A DNA stretch of 22,764 bases from a virus: positions 1-22,764 of the IMG/VR virus record IMGVR_UViG_3300031379_000025; one strand, written 5' to 3'. Shown piece after piece: positions 1 through 6,764 of this stretch; the first letter of the stretch is position 1; every line of letters begins with the position of its first letter. Under the pieces are notes generated by a model that saw only the letters and a list, made by a program, of their open reading frames with translations, was not told the origin of the DNA and ran no database searches. The translations under genes were made by a program, and so were the position numbers.

Positions 1-1
1 G

Positions 2-1195
2 AAATCACTATTAGAGGGCAAAATATCAGACGAGTCTACCGTGAACGTCTATGAAGATGATTATGTCAGGGCTATAATCACCATTGCCAACCGTGAAGTC
101 TGTATCAGAAATGACGAATACCCCTATGACTGCGGGAATATATTTGTTGACGCTTCCAAAGACAAAATGCCTAACGAGCAGTTTGGTGTGGGAACAGGCG
201 AGGATATACAGAGTTATGCAGAAGAGCTGACTAATGCCCACAATAAGCTGTCCGACTGTGTTAATTTAATATCTAACCCGATGTCTATAATGAACCAGCA
301 GAAGATGGCTGGGGTATCGGGCGGAATAATAATCTCCCATCCGGGAAAAACCTTCTTTACCAATGCTAATGTAGAAGATGTCAGTAAGGCAATGGTATTT
401 GTTAATTTGACTGCACAGGCAGCCGCACTTGGTCCGCTAATTAATTCTATAGGAATGTTAGAAGATAAGATAATGAAAACCACACAGGCAGTCCCCGTTA
501 TCTCTTCCATGCCAAATAAGGAAGGCTTACCAGATACCTTAGGGGCTACCAAGATGATGCAGGGGAACGCCGCAGAGCCAATTAAGCATACCGTTAAGCA
601 TTGTTTAGAACCGTGGTATCAAGGAGTATTGGAGATTATATATAAACATGACCTGCAATTCTTCTCTAAAGAGGCAGCATATAGGGTGTTAGGCAAAGAG
701 AAGGGTGCGCAGTGGATAGCCGAGAAGGGCAATAACGATATTAGAAAGGCTGATATTAAGATGGCCGGCAACCCTGACTTTATACCGAGAGGGGTTAGTA
801 TATTCGAGGAACATCAGGTAGAGATGGCTAACCTGCTTAAATTAACCGACATTGCACCGCTATTTGTGAAGCCTGCTACCGACCCGATGGGCAACGTGCA
901 GATAGGCGAAGACGGCAAACCTGTAATGCAACCAGTGTTTAATTTAGAAGAGATAGCCAAGCGAGTGGGTGAAGATATGAACTTTAGAGATTTAGAGAAA
1001 TTAATCCCGGGATTAGCAGAAGAACGGGAACGCAAAGAGGCACAAAAGACCGCCAAAACGGCGGAACAATCCACTTCCGCCACCCCGCCAAAGGGGTTAG
1101 CTGAAAAGAATCCCCCGCTTTTAGCTAACCCTGCGGGAATGAGACCACCACCGAATCAAGGGGGACAACCACCACAAATAAGAGGGGGAAGATAA
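2..1195 (+). CDS. Portal protein, C-terminal part (open at left edge)
   Basis: The frame is open to the window edge (first full codon at base 2), so the true start lies outside; a GTG at 41 is in frame but has no ribosome binding site and is probably internal. About 397 residues are visible. The sequence looks like the C-terminal half of a podovirus portal (head-tail connector): an alpha-helical region with AAALGPLINSIGMLEDKIMK, then a helix with EPIKHTVKHCLEPWYQGVLE, then an acidic/basic helix and a proline- and glycine-rich basic tail of about 40 residues (TPPKGLAEK to the end). The portal forms the dodecameric ring at one capsid vertex through which DNA is packaged and ejected. Position supports this: it lies just upstream of scaffold and capsid genes. 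The family call is by pattern and gene order, not by a search; the terminase would be expected upstream. Confidence 0.75.
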   Translation, partial: KSLLEGKISDESTVNVYEDDYVRAIITIANREVCIRNDEYPYDCGNIFVDASKDKMPNEQFGVGTGEDIQSYAEELTNAHNKLSDCVNLISNPMSIMNQQKMAGVSGGIIISHPGKTFFTNANVEDVSKAMVFVNLTAQAAALGPLINSIGMLEDKIMKTTQAVPVISSMPNKEGLPDTLGATKMMQGNAAEPIKHTVKHCLEPWYQGVLEIIYKHDLQFFSKEAAYRVLGKEKGAQWIAEKGNNDIRKADIKMAGNPDFIPRGVSIFEEHQVEMANLLKLTDIAPLFVKPATDPMGNVQIGEDGKPVMQPVFNLEEIAKRVGEDMNFRDLEKLIPGLAEERERKEAQKTAKTAEQSTSATPPKGLAEKNPPLLANPAGMRPPPNQGGQPPQIRGGR

Positions 1196-1222
1196 ATAAA
1201 AAATTAAAAGGGGGGATTTAAA

Positions 1223-1357
1223 ATGGTATGGGAAGCAACAATTGCAATAGGTAAGCTTGTTGGTTATTTTTATATACTATTTGTTGTTGTGTTAATCGCC
1301 ATGATAATAATAGCTGGGTTAGTGAAAATCTTGGCATGGCTTACAAAGGATTATTAA
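1223..1357 (+). CDS. 44-residue single-span membrane protein
   Basis: A short frame starting MVWEATIAIG and ending LAWLTKDY. It is preceded by a strong purine-rich ribosome binding site (AAGGGGGG, ending about 7 bases before the ATG), which argues that it is translated. Residues about 12-37 form one continuous hydrophobic segment rich in Val, Ile, Leu and Phe, so it should sit in a membrane with short ends. It fills the gap between the portal gene and the next small gene. Function unknown; a virion membrane-interacting peptide or a small holin-like protein are possible but nothing in the sequence decides. Confidence 0.6.
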   Translation: MVWEATIAIGKLVGYFYILFVVVLIAMIIIAGLVKILAWLTKDY

Positions 1358-1379
1358 AAATAAAGGAGGGAAAATAGAA

Positions 1380-1598
1380 ATGAATGAATATCAAAATATG
1401 TGGGACGAATTAAAGGAATGTTGGTATATTCCAAATCAGAATACAATAAGCGATTTTATTGATTATTTAGAACAAAAGCATTTATTTAATCCCAAAGAAA
1501 AACATCCAACCCAATCAGATTTAGAAGAACTAAGAATTGCAAAATATAATTTAGATGAAGCAAAACGTGTTCAGAATATCTATATTCACGAAGAATAA
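1380..1598 (+). CDS. Hypothetical protein, 72 aa
   Basis: Starts after a good ribosome binding site (AAAGGAGGG, spacing about 10). The product is small, acidic and soluble, rich in Asn, Glu, Lys and Tyr, with a likely amphipathic helical second half (EELRIAKYNLDEAKRVQN). No domain is recognised. It lies 22 bases after the 44-residue membrane protein gene and 13 bases before the next gene, so it is part of the same late operon. Confidence 0.6.
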   Translation: MNEYQNMWDELKECWYIPNQNTISDFIDYLEQKHLFNPKEKHPTQSDLEELRIAKYNLDEAKRVQNIYIHEE

Positions 1599-1611
1599 GG
1601 AAGATTTTACC

Positions 1612-1863
1612 ATGACCAACTATGACTCCGCTATTGAGCAAGCTGACCGCTTGCGAGCCACTCTTAACACGGCTGGCTGGCAGGACATAATGAGAATAGT
1701 TAATATAAAGAAGGCCTATTATACCGATAAGGCACTTACCGAGAAGGAAATAAGCAAGATATATTATGCTCAAGCCTATGTTCAAGCGATAGATGATTTC
1801 ATATTAGAGATTAATGCGTTGCTTAATGTAGGTGATGAGGCAGGGAAGATGAAGAAAAAATAA
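1612..1863 (+). CDS. Hypothetical helical protein, 83 aa
   Basis: The open frame extends upstream to an ATG at 1555, but I choose the ATG at 1612 because it has a ribosome binding site (AAGGAAG at 1597-1603, spacing 8) and because the upstream start would overlap the preceding gene. The protein (MTNYDSAIEQADRLRATL...) looks all-helical, with a pattern of spaced hydrophobics, and ends in a basic KMKKK tail. No family is recognised. A small helical protein between portal and scaffold could be a head completion or packaging accessory factor, but that is inference from position only. Confidence 0.65.
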   Translation: MTNYDSAIEQADRLRATLNTAGWQDIMRIVNIKKAYYTDKALTEKEISKIYYAQAYVQAIDDFILEINALLNVGDEAGKMKKK

Positions 1864-1874
1864 GAGGGGGAATT

Positions 1875-2066
1875 ATGAAGCCATTTACAATTAGAGATAT
1901 TAATTGTGAAAAAATTATAACTTGTGACGATGGTGATTTGATATTACAACATTGTAGTGGAGAGAGATTATTTTTAAATTACGGTTTTAATAGTCTCCCA
2001 AAGAAAGTAGAGTTTAATTTAAGATTATCTAAAGAAACCGTAGAAGAAATAAAAGAAACCAATTAA
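1875..2066 (+). CDS. Hypothetical protein, 63 aa
   Basis: Preceded by AGAGGGGG about 4 bases before the ATG, a plausible but close ribosome binding site. The product begins MKPFTIRDINCEKIITCDDG and has alternating hydrophobic residues that suggest a small beta-rich fold, with a short charged helix at the C terminus (SKETVEEIKETN). It has three cysteines but no clear metal-binding spacing. No domain recognised. It sits 11 bases after the previous gene and 21 before the scaffold. Confidence 0.55.
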   Translation: MKPFTIRDINCEKIITCDDGDLILQHCSGERLFLNYGFNSLPKKVEFNLRLSKETVEEIKETN

Positions 2067-2087
2067 ACGAAAGGAGTATTTTAAATC

Positions 2088-3005
2088 ATGCAATCTGAAA
2101 TAGAAAACATCAATAATCCTGACACTGCCCCGGAAGGACAAGCAGTAGGGACTGATGAAATTAAAGAAGATTCGTATGACCAGCTTTCCGACGAAGCTCT
2201 GGAAGCATTAGCCAAGGGAAAACCTGCACCTGTTAAACCTGTTGAACCTGCTGAACCTGTAAAGGAGGGCGAACCTCCTGCCGAACCAGCACCAGCACCA
2301 ACCGAAGAACTACCTGACGACCTGAAAGGGAAGTCAGCCGAAGAACTGTCTAAAGCCTATCTAAACATACGCAAACTGCACGCCAAGCAAGATGAGGAAC
2401 TGGGCAACCTACGCAAGTATAAGGAAGAAGCCGACAAACTTGATACTGATATGAAACAGTATCAGATAGACGCTACTTCCCGGAATATCGTAGAAAATGA
2501 AATCAAAGCTATGACTGACGCCGAAAAGCAGAAGTTTTACGATGATTTCAGCGAAGATCCAGCTAAAGCACTCATGCCCTACATCTCCAAAGCAATGAAG
2601 CCAATCGCAGTAGTACAAGCAAGACAGGCAACCGAAACAGAGATAAGCAGATTAATTGAAGCAAATAAGGACAAACGTGTTCCTTATGACCGTAAGACAG
2701 TAGAAAAGATTGTAGCAGGGTTCACCAACGAAAACGGCAGGAATAAGCTGTTTGACCAGTACGGTATAAAGGCTTATGAAGAAGCCTATAAGATATACCG
2801 TGATCAAAACCTTGACGCCGCTATTGAGAAAGAAAAGAAAGAGTTTCAAGAGAAAGCACTAAAAGAAGCAGAAGAACAGGCCAGGAAGAAAAGCAAGACT
2901 TATACCGAACCAACAGGCGTTCGTTCTGCTCCAAGTGGATCAACCGACTACAATAATATGCCGATGGCAGACCTTGAAAGATTAGTCGGGAAACCAAAAG
3001 ACTAA
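2088..3005 (+). CDS. Capsid scaffolding protein
   Basis: 305 residues located directly before the major capsid gene, the usual place of the scaffold. Residues 1-90 are acidic and low in complexity, with repeated Pro-Val-Glu/Pro-Ala-Glu elements (about residues 45-75). Residues about 90-135 form a charged helical or coiled-coil region (LSKAYLNIRKLHAKQDEELG), followed by more helix to about 280 with an Ala/Glu/Lys-rich stretch. The C-terminal tail is short and charged (MADLERLVGKPKD). Scaffolds are sequence-divergent, highly charged helical proteins that line the inside of the procapsid and leave before or during packaging; composition, length and position all match. The assignment rests on these features rather than on a specific motif. 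Confidence 0.75.
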   Translation: MQSEIENINNPDTAPEGQAVGTDEIKEDSYDQLSDEALEALAKGKPAPVKPVEPAEPVKEGEPPAEPAPAPTEELPDDLKGKSAEELSKAYLNIRKLHAKQDEELGNLRKYKEEADKLDTDMKQYQIDATSRNIVENEIKAMTDAEKQKFYDDFSEDPAKALMPYISKAMKPIAVVQARQATETEISRLIEANKDKRVPYDRKTVEKIVAGFTNENGRNKLFDQYGIKAYEEAYKIYRDQNLDAAIEKEKKEFQEKALKEAEEQARKKSKTYTEPTGVRSAPSGSTDYNNMPMADLERLVGKPKD

Positions 3006-3028
3006 CATAAACTAATAACTAAATAGTC

Positions 3029-3079
3029 TGTAATTCACGGGGGAAAACAAAAATATTAATAAAAAGGACGTGAATTATA
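3029..3079 (+). promoter_or_regulatory. Stem-loop over the major capsid translation start
   Basis: TAATTCACG (3031-3039) is an exact inverted complement of CGTGAATTA (3069-3077), and the stem can grow to 11 pairs with one G-U. The 29-base loop carries the ribosome binding site (AAGGA, 3064-3068) directly against the 3' arm, and the start codon at 3081 follows 3 bases after the 9-bp arm. The 3' arm therefore occupies the whole spacer between binding site and ATG. The spacer is 12 bases in primary sequence but would be shortened by the fold. It looks designed to set or regulate capsid translation, or to protect the 5' end of a processed mRNA. Confidence 0.6.
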
Positions 3080-3080
3080 T

Positions 3081-4286
3081 ATGTCAACTGCAACCACAAC
3101 TTCAACTTTAACTCAATTAATGAAAACATATTACGACAGGAAGCTGTTAGATTTTGCCGAACCAGTAATGGTAGCAGACAAACTCGCAGACCATAGTCGT
3201 GATATACCCCAAAAACAGGGGCAAACCGTAAATTTCACCCGATATGTACCGCTTGATAAAATAACCGCTGCAACCGCAGAAGGAGACAATCCCGATTATG
3301 TAGAAATGGAAGCCTTCGAGTTCGAGAAAACCACAGCCAAATACAGTAACACCATCAGACTTACCGATACTTTAGTATTGACTGCTTACGATGATGTAAC
3401 TGAAGGGGCTGTTATGCTCTGTGGCGTAAACATGGGTGAATCAATAAATTACCAGTATAGACTCGCAATGTCTTTAGGCTTCTATCCGTTAAGGGTAGAT
3501 AATTCAAGCACCTATGCAGTAACCGGAGAGGTCGACTCTGCAACTACCACTACAGTCGTTGATGCTGCTGCTTTAACTCAAGCAGACCATTATTGGTGTA
3601 ATGGCTTAATCATCTTCACTGATGGACAAAATGCAGGATATGCAGCAGAAGTCACTACTTTTGTAGCTGGAACTGATACAGCAACCTTCTCACCTGCGTT
3701 AAAAGACGCACCAGCAGCAGGCGACCATTTCCGTATTGTAGTTACTACCGGATTAGCTGCAACTAATATTGTAACCGGTTCGGCTGTAGAAAGAGCTGTA
3801 GCTATCCTAAAGCACAATAAAGCACCAAAGTATGACGGCAAATTCTATGTAGGGATTATGAGTCCTTTCGTAGTCTATGACTTCATGCAAGATGGTGCCT
3901 GGGTAAATGCACAACATTATGCAAGCCCCGAAGCTATTAAGAACGGTGAACTCGGTAAATGGGGTGGAGTTAGATGGTATGAAGATACCGAAGCCTTTAC
4001 CACTGTAATTTGTAATGGAACTGCTGACAATGATGATGCTGGATTCAGTATCTATTCTGCAACTGGTACTATCAACCAGACCCCAATATTCGGAAAGCAC
4101 GCTATAGCTGGTACTCGGATATCAGGCGTAAAAGACAAACTTATAATTAAGGTTTCCGGACCACAAGACACCTCTAATGCTACTAACGCATTTAGTCTTG
4201 TATCATGGAAGGCTTATTTTGTAGCAGTCGTCTTAAACGGCTTATTCGGTGTTCAGATCCTTAGTGGAGCTTCGACTCCCGCATAG
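3081..4286 (+). CDS. Major capsid protein, N4-gp56 family
   Basis: 401 residues. The N-terminal part (MKTYYDRKLLDFAEPVMVAD, then GQTVNFTRYVPL and the acidic EGDNPDYVEMEAFEFEKTTAKYSNTIRLTD region) is the characteristic start of the N4-gp56 family of HK97-fold major capsid proteins. An apparent insertion domain occupies about residues 150-224 (TQADHYWCNGL... to AAGDHFRIVV), a small beta-rich module. The C-terminal half has the AVAILKHNKAPKYDGKFYVGI and GKWGGVRWYEDTEAF segments typical of the family. It builds the icosahedral shell around the scaffold encoded just upstream. Expression is likely high: it has a structured start site, and a stem-loop follows the gene. Confidence 0.92.
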   Translation: MSTATTTSTLTQLMKTYYDRKLLDFAEPVMVADKLADHSRDIPQKQGQTVNFTRYVPLDKITAATAEGDNPDYVEMEAFEFEKTTAKYSNTIRLTDTLVLTAYDDVTEGAVMLCGVNMGESINYQYRLAMSLGFYPLRVDNSSTYAVTGEVDSATTTTVVDAAALTQADHYWCNGLIIFTDGQNAGYAAEVTTFVAGTDTATFSPALKDAPAAGDHFRIVVTTGLAATNIVTGSAVERAVAILKHNKAPKYDGKFYVGIMSPFVVYDFMQDGAWVNAQHYASPEAIKNGELGKWGGVRWYEDTEAFTTVICNGTADNDDAGFSIYSATGTINQTPIFGKHAIAGTRISGVKDKLIIKVSGPQDTSNATNAFSLVSWKAYFVAVVLNGLFGVQILSGASTPA

Positions 4287-4318
4287 TAGAATAACATAAT
4301 AACAGATTAACACAAATA

Positions 4319-4340
4319 GGCAGGGCGTAAAAACCCTGCC
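4319..4340 (+). other. Stem-loop after the major capsid gene
   Basis: GGCAGGG (4319-4325) and CCCTGCC (4334-4340) form a perfect 7-bp GC-rich hairpin with an 8-base loop, in the 77-base gap between the capsid gene and the next gene. It is followed by an A-rich run, not a T-run, so it is not a standard intrinsic terminator on this strand. A role as an mRNA 3' end protector, a processing site or a partial attenuator is more likely. The next gene's ribosome binding site (AAGGAAGTGAG) lies just downstream. Confidence 0.6.
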
Positions 4341-4363
4341 CGCAAAAAAGGAAGTGAGATTTT

Positions 4364-4798
4364 ATGACTATAACAAAACATATAGGCGAAGGATTTGGTA
4401 AAGGTGAACTATACGATGTTCTGAAATGGTTTAATAATATGCCAGTAGACGCAGATATTACCGTTGGTGCAGAAGGTACAAACACCATAGATGTAGCAAT
4501 TCAATTAAAAGATTATTTGGGTAATAACGTAGCTACCCCTACTTATATTCCAGCTTATTGTTGCACAACATCAGCAGGTACTACAAAAGAAACCACTACT
4601 GTTTCAACAGAAACAGCCATACTTACTGATGGAGAAATATTAGTAGTAACTGCAAAAACTGAATATACACTACTTAGTGAGGCAGACGGAAAAATAGGTT
4701 TAAGATTTACCGATACAGGAACGAATAGTTTCTATTTTGCAATAGTTTTACCAACTGGAAGAATAGTTGTGAGTGATGTAATAACATTTACAACTTAA
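4364..4798 (+). CDS. Putative capsid-associated (decoration-like) protein, 144 aa
   Basis: Starts after AAGGAAGTGAG. Residues 1-30 (MTITKHIGEGFGKGELYDVL) precede a beta-rich, Thr/Ala/Val-rich body with alternating hydrophobics, such as TAILTDGEILVVTAKTEY and GRIVVSDVITF at the end, compatible with an immunoglobulin-like or beta-sandwich fold. No specific family recognised. Its place immediately after the major capsid gene, flanked on both sides by stem-loops as if separately and strongly expressed, makes a virion surface or decoration protein the best guess. That is inference; no motif proves it. Confidence 0.6.
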   Translation: MTITKHIGEGFGKGELYDVLKWFNNMPVDADITVGAEGTNTIDVAIQLKDYLGNNVATPTYIPAYCCTTSAGTTKETTTVSTETAILTDGEILVVTAKTEYTLLSEADGKIGLRFTDTGTNSFYFAIVLPTGRIVVSDVITFTT

Positions 4799-4811
4799 CT
4801 AAATAGGCTTC

Positions 4812-4839
4812 TGCGGTTGTGCCTCTGTAAACAGCCGCA
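4812..4839 (+). other. Stem-loop after the 144-aa gene
   Basis: TGCGGTTGT (4812-4820) pairs with ACAGCCGCA (4831-4839): nine pairs including one G-U, with a 10-base loop. It lies in the 74-base gap after the 144-aa gene and is followed by an A/T mixture without a clean T-run. Like the hairpin after the capsid gene, it is more likely an RNA stability or processing element than a terminator. Confidence 0.55.
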
Positions 4840-4872
4840 AATATATATTTCCAAAAGGAGGAAAAATAATAA

Positions 4873-5268
4873 ATGAAAATTACTTTAAATGAAATTATGG
4901 GTTTAAATGCAGGGGTTAACGCCATTATGATGAGGGAATTACCCCCACCAACAGCAAGTTTATTTAGCCGATTAATAGTTAACTTCGTAAAAGAGCTACA
5001 AGAAGTTGAAAAAGAAAGAAACAGATTAGCCGTGAAGTATGCCAAGAAAGATAAAGACGGTAAGCCTTTATACAAAACAGATAAGAAGGGTAAGAGTGCT
5101 TATGACCTTACCAAAGATAACCGTATTGCGATGGGTGTGCAATGGGACAAGTTAACCCAGAGAGAAATAGAAATACCCTTTGAGCCACTTAAAGCAACAA
5201 AGGAAGTATTTGGCGAAACCATTACACCCGATATCTTATATCAATTAGGTAGATTAATAAAAGAATAA
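4873..5268 (+). CDS. Small virion-region protein resembling the DUF1617 type, 131 aa
   Basis: Strong ribosome binding site (AAAAGGAGG, spacing 11). The protein starts MKITLNEIMGLNAGVNAIMM and contains a long charged helix (about residues 36-60, VKELQEVEKERNRLAVKYAK) followed by a Lys/Asp-rich turn (KDKDGKPLYKTDKKGK). It ends with a mixed segment around IPFEPLKATKEVF. This order (short N-terminal strand, helix, charged loop, acidic C-terminal half) resembles DUF1617 proteins found in structural regions of Gram-positive phages; I could not run a profile search. Role unknown, possibly in assembly. Confidence 0.6.
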   Translation: MKITLNEIMGLNAGVNAIMMRELPPPTASLFSRLIVNFVKELQEVEKERNRLAVKYAKKDKDGKPLYKTDKKGKSAYDLTKDNRIAMGVQWDKLTQREIEIPFEPLKATKEVFGETITPDILYQLGRLIKE

Positions 5269-5283
5269 AAAGGAGATGATGTT

Positions 5284-5556
5284 ATGCAAATTATAAGAAT
5301 TGCAGCCGATACACAGTTAGCTTATGATGTGCCGATTACCATATACGGTGCAAGATTAGTCCATACAGGGGCTACTACTTGTAATATCTATGATGAAGCG
5401 GATAGTTCTGTAACCGATGCTAAAAAGAGGATAGCTCTTGCTGTTACCACAACCATATTAAGTGATGACGCAAAAATACCGGCTTGTGGTATTAAGTTTG
5501 CTGCAGGATGTTATGTAGATTGGACAGCAGGTGAAGTATTTTTGACTGTAGATTAA
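5284..5556 (+). CDS. Small beta-rich protein, 90 aa
   Basis: Ribosome binding site AAAAGGAGATGATGTT just upstream. The sequence (MQIIRIAADTQLAYDVPITI...) has alternating hydrophobic residues almost throughout and ends IKFAAGCYVDWTAGEVFLTVD. It is therefore probably a compact all-beta domain with few helices. Small proteins with the closing pattern GCYVDxTAGEV recur in phage structural regions, so a minor virion component is plausible. No family name can be given from sequence alone. Confidence 0.6.
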   Translation: MQIIRIAADTQLAYDVPITIYGARLVHTGATTCNIYDEADSSVTDAKKRIALAVTTTILSDDAKIPACGIKFAAGCYVDWTAGEVFLTVD

Positions 5557-5577
5557 TAAATAAGAAAGGAGGAAACT

Positions 5578-5844
5578 ATGAAAAAGCTATTAATAATAAT
5601 TGTCATTTTATCGTTAATAACTATAATCGGAATGGCTAATTTAAGTGATGAAACCAAAGAATTGGTTAATGATTTAAGATGGAAGCAATCCGGGGAATTG
5701 ATATCTTGTGTAGATTTTGCAGATATTCCTACTGAGTGGAGTTATGTATATGAATGGACAAACATAACCTTTGATGATGGAATATTGTATATAGAAACTA
5801 AAGATGGTAAATGGTTTATACAAATGGAAAAAATAGAAGATTAA
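5578..5844 (+). CDS. Membrane-anchored or exported small protein, 88 aa
   Basis: Excellent ribosome binding site (AAGGAGG, spacing 6). Residues 1-20 (MKKLLIIIVILSLITIIGMA) are a classic basic-then-hydrophobic N terminus, serving either as a signal peptide (a possible cleavage region near GMA-NL) or as a membrane anchor. The remainder is soluble, with a helix (SDETKELVNDLRWKQSG) and then beta-like segments rich in Trp, Tyr and Asp. An exported protein inside the head-gene cluster is unexpected for a pure virion part; it might act at the host envelope. Function unknown. Confidence 0.6.
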   Translation: MKKLLIIIVILSLITIIGMANLSDETKELVNDLRWKQSGELISCVDFADIPTEWSYVYEWTNITFDDGILYIETKDGKWFIQMEKIED

Positions 5845-5862
5845 ATATTAAAGGAGGAAATA

Positions 5863-6045
5863 ATGCCGACACGAATACCGATATACCGAGATGATATATA
5901 TGCGAGGTTAGACAAGGATAAGGCAGAGATAAAGAGAGAGATAAACGATGTTGCCCTATTGATACTTAAAAAATTAGAAACAAATGTATATACAGAAAAC
6001 AGTAAGCCACAAGTACATATACAACCTATGAAAAAGAAAAAATAA
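5863..6045 (+). CDS. Small charged protein, 60 aa
   Basis: Good ribosome binding site (AAAGGAGG, spacing about 7) and an 18-base gap from the previous gene. The product is rich in Lys, Asp, Glu and Arg with one predicted helix (DKDKAEIKREINDVALLILKK is the helical core) and a basic tail ending MKKKK. No domain is recognised. It lies 15 bases before the head-tail adaptor gene. Confidence 0.55.
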   Translation: MPTRIPIYRDDIYARLDKDKAEIKREINDVALLILKKLETNVYTENSKPQVHIQPMKKKK

Positions 6046-6060
6046 AGTGAGTGTGATGTT

Positions 6061-6753
6061 ATGTTAGCAACCATAGCTGAAATTATTACAGATGTCAGGT
6101 CTTTAGTTAACGAAACTACTGCCTCATTCTGGACGGATGTAGAGATAACCCGTTGGGCGAATGAAGGGCAGGAGATTATCGGGACTGAAACTAAATGCCT
6201 GTCTAAATATTATAAACACACCCTAATTGCTGCCGATATAGTTAATAGCCGGGAGATACGAATGTATTCTGATTTCGTTGCTCTCGATGACGGCGGTATT
6301 GTCTATGATGATAAGCCATTAGAACAGATAAGCCTGAATGCCCTAAATGAACACGCCGGGAATTGGCGGGAAACCACAGGAACGCCGACACGCTTTTACT
6401 TCCGTAGCGACATGATAGGGTTTTACCCTATACCTTCCGCCGGTGCAGTTGTTGAATATTACGGGATAGAGAGGGCTACCGAGTTATCAGGGTCTACCGT
6501 GCCTCTATCAGGTGATTATAGAACTATAGCTTTTAGGCGGTATATGAGGGATTATGCAGTTGCACAGTGCTGGTACAAGAAAAATGAGATAGACAAGTAT
6601 CAGGGTAAAATGGCAGAGTTTTTGAGGGGAATATATAACATTAACGCAATACTAAACGGCAACAAAAACCAGGGAGCAATGATCATCCCCGGCTACCGGG
6701 CAAGAGGACATAGTCACGCTATTAGATATGGGCGAACTGATGTATTCGATTAG
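6061..6753 (+). CDS. Head-tail adaptor (SU10-adaptor-like)
   Basis: 230 residues. The N terminus (MLATIAEIITDVRSLVNETT followed by FWTDVEITRWANEGQEIIG) matches the start of phage adaptor proteins of the SU10 type: a first helix ending at a Thr-rich turn, then a WTD/ExxxWxNEGQ helix. The middle is beta-rich (FYFRSDMIGFYPIPSAGAVV), and the C-terminal helices (RYMRDYAVAQCWYKKNEIDK) contain the repeated aromatic and charged pattern expected. Such proteins form a ring under the portal and join it to the short tail. It stands where expected, before the large nozzle-like gene. The start is the ATG at 6061; its ribosome binding site (AAAGTGAG) is weaker than its neighbours'. Confidence 0.8.
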   Translation: MLATIAEIITDVRSLVNETTASFWTDVEITRWANEGQEIIGTETKCLSKYYKHTLIAADIVNSREIRMYSDFVALDDGGIVYDDKPLEQISLNALNEHAGNWRETTGTPTRFYFRSDMIGFYPIPSAGAVVEYYGIERATELSGSTVPLSGDYRTIAFRRYMRDYAVAQCWYKKNEIDKYQGKMAEFLRGIYNINAILNGNKNQGAMIIPGYRARGHSHAIRYGRTDVFD

Positions 6754-6764
6754 GAGTTGATTAA

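Noticed and set aside
1555-1863. Longer version (102 aa) of the 83-aa gene
   Set aside because: The earlier ATG has no ribosome binding site and lies inside the preceding gene. The ATG at 1612 has AAGGAAG at the right distance.
4319-4340. Terminator for the capsid transcript
   Set aside because: A stable stem, but followed by A-rich sequence on the + strand. Read in reverse there is also no convincing T-run directly after the stem.
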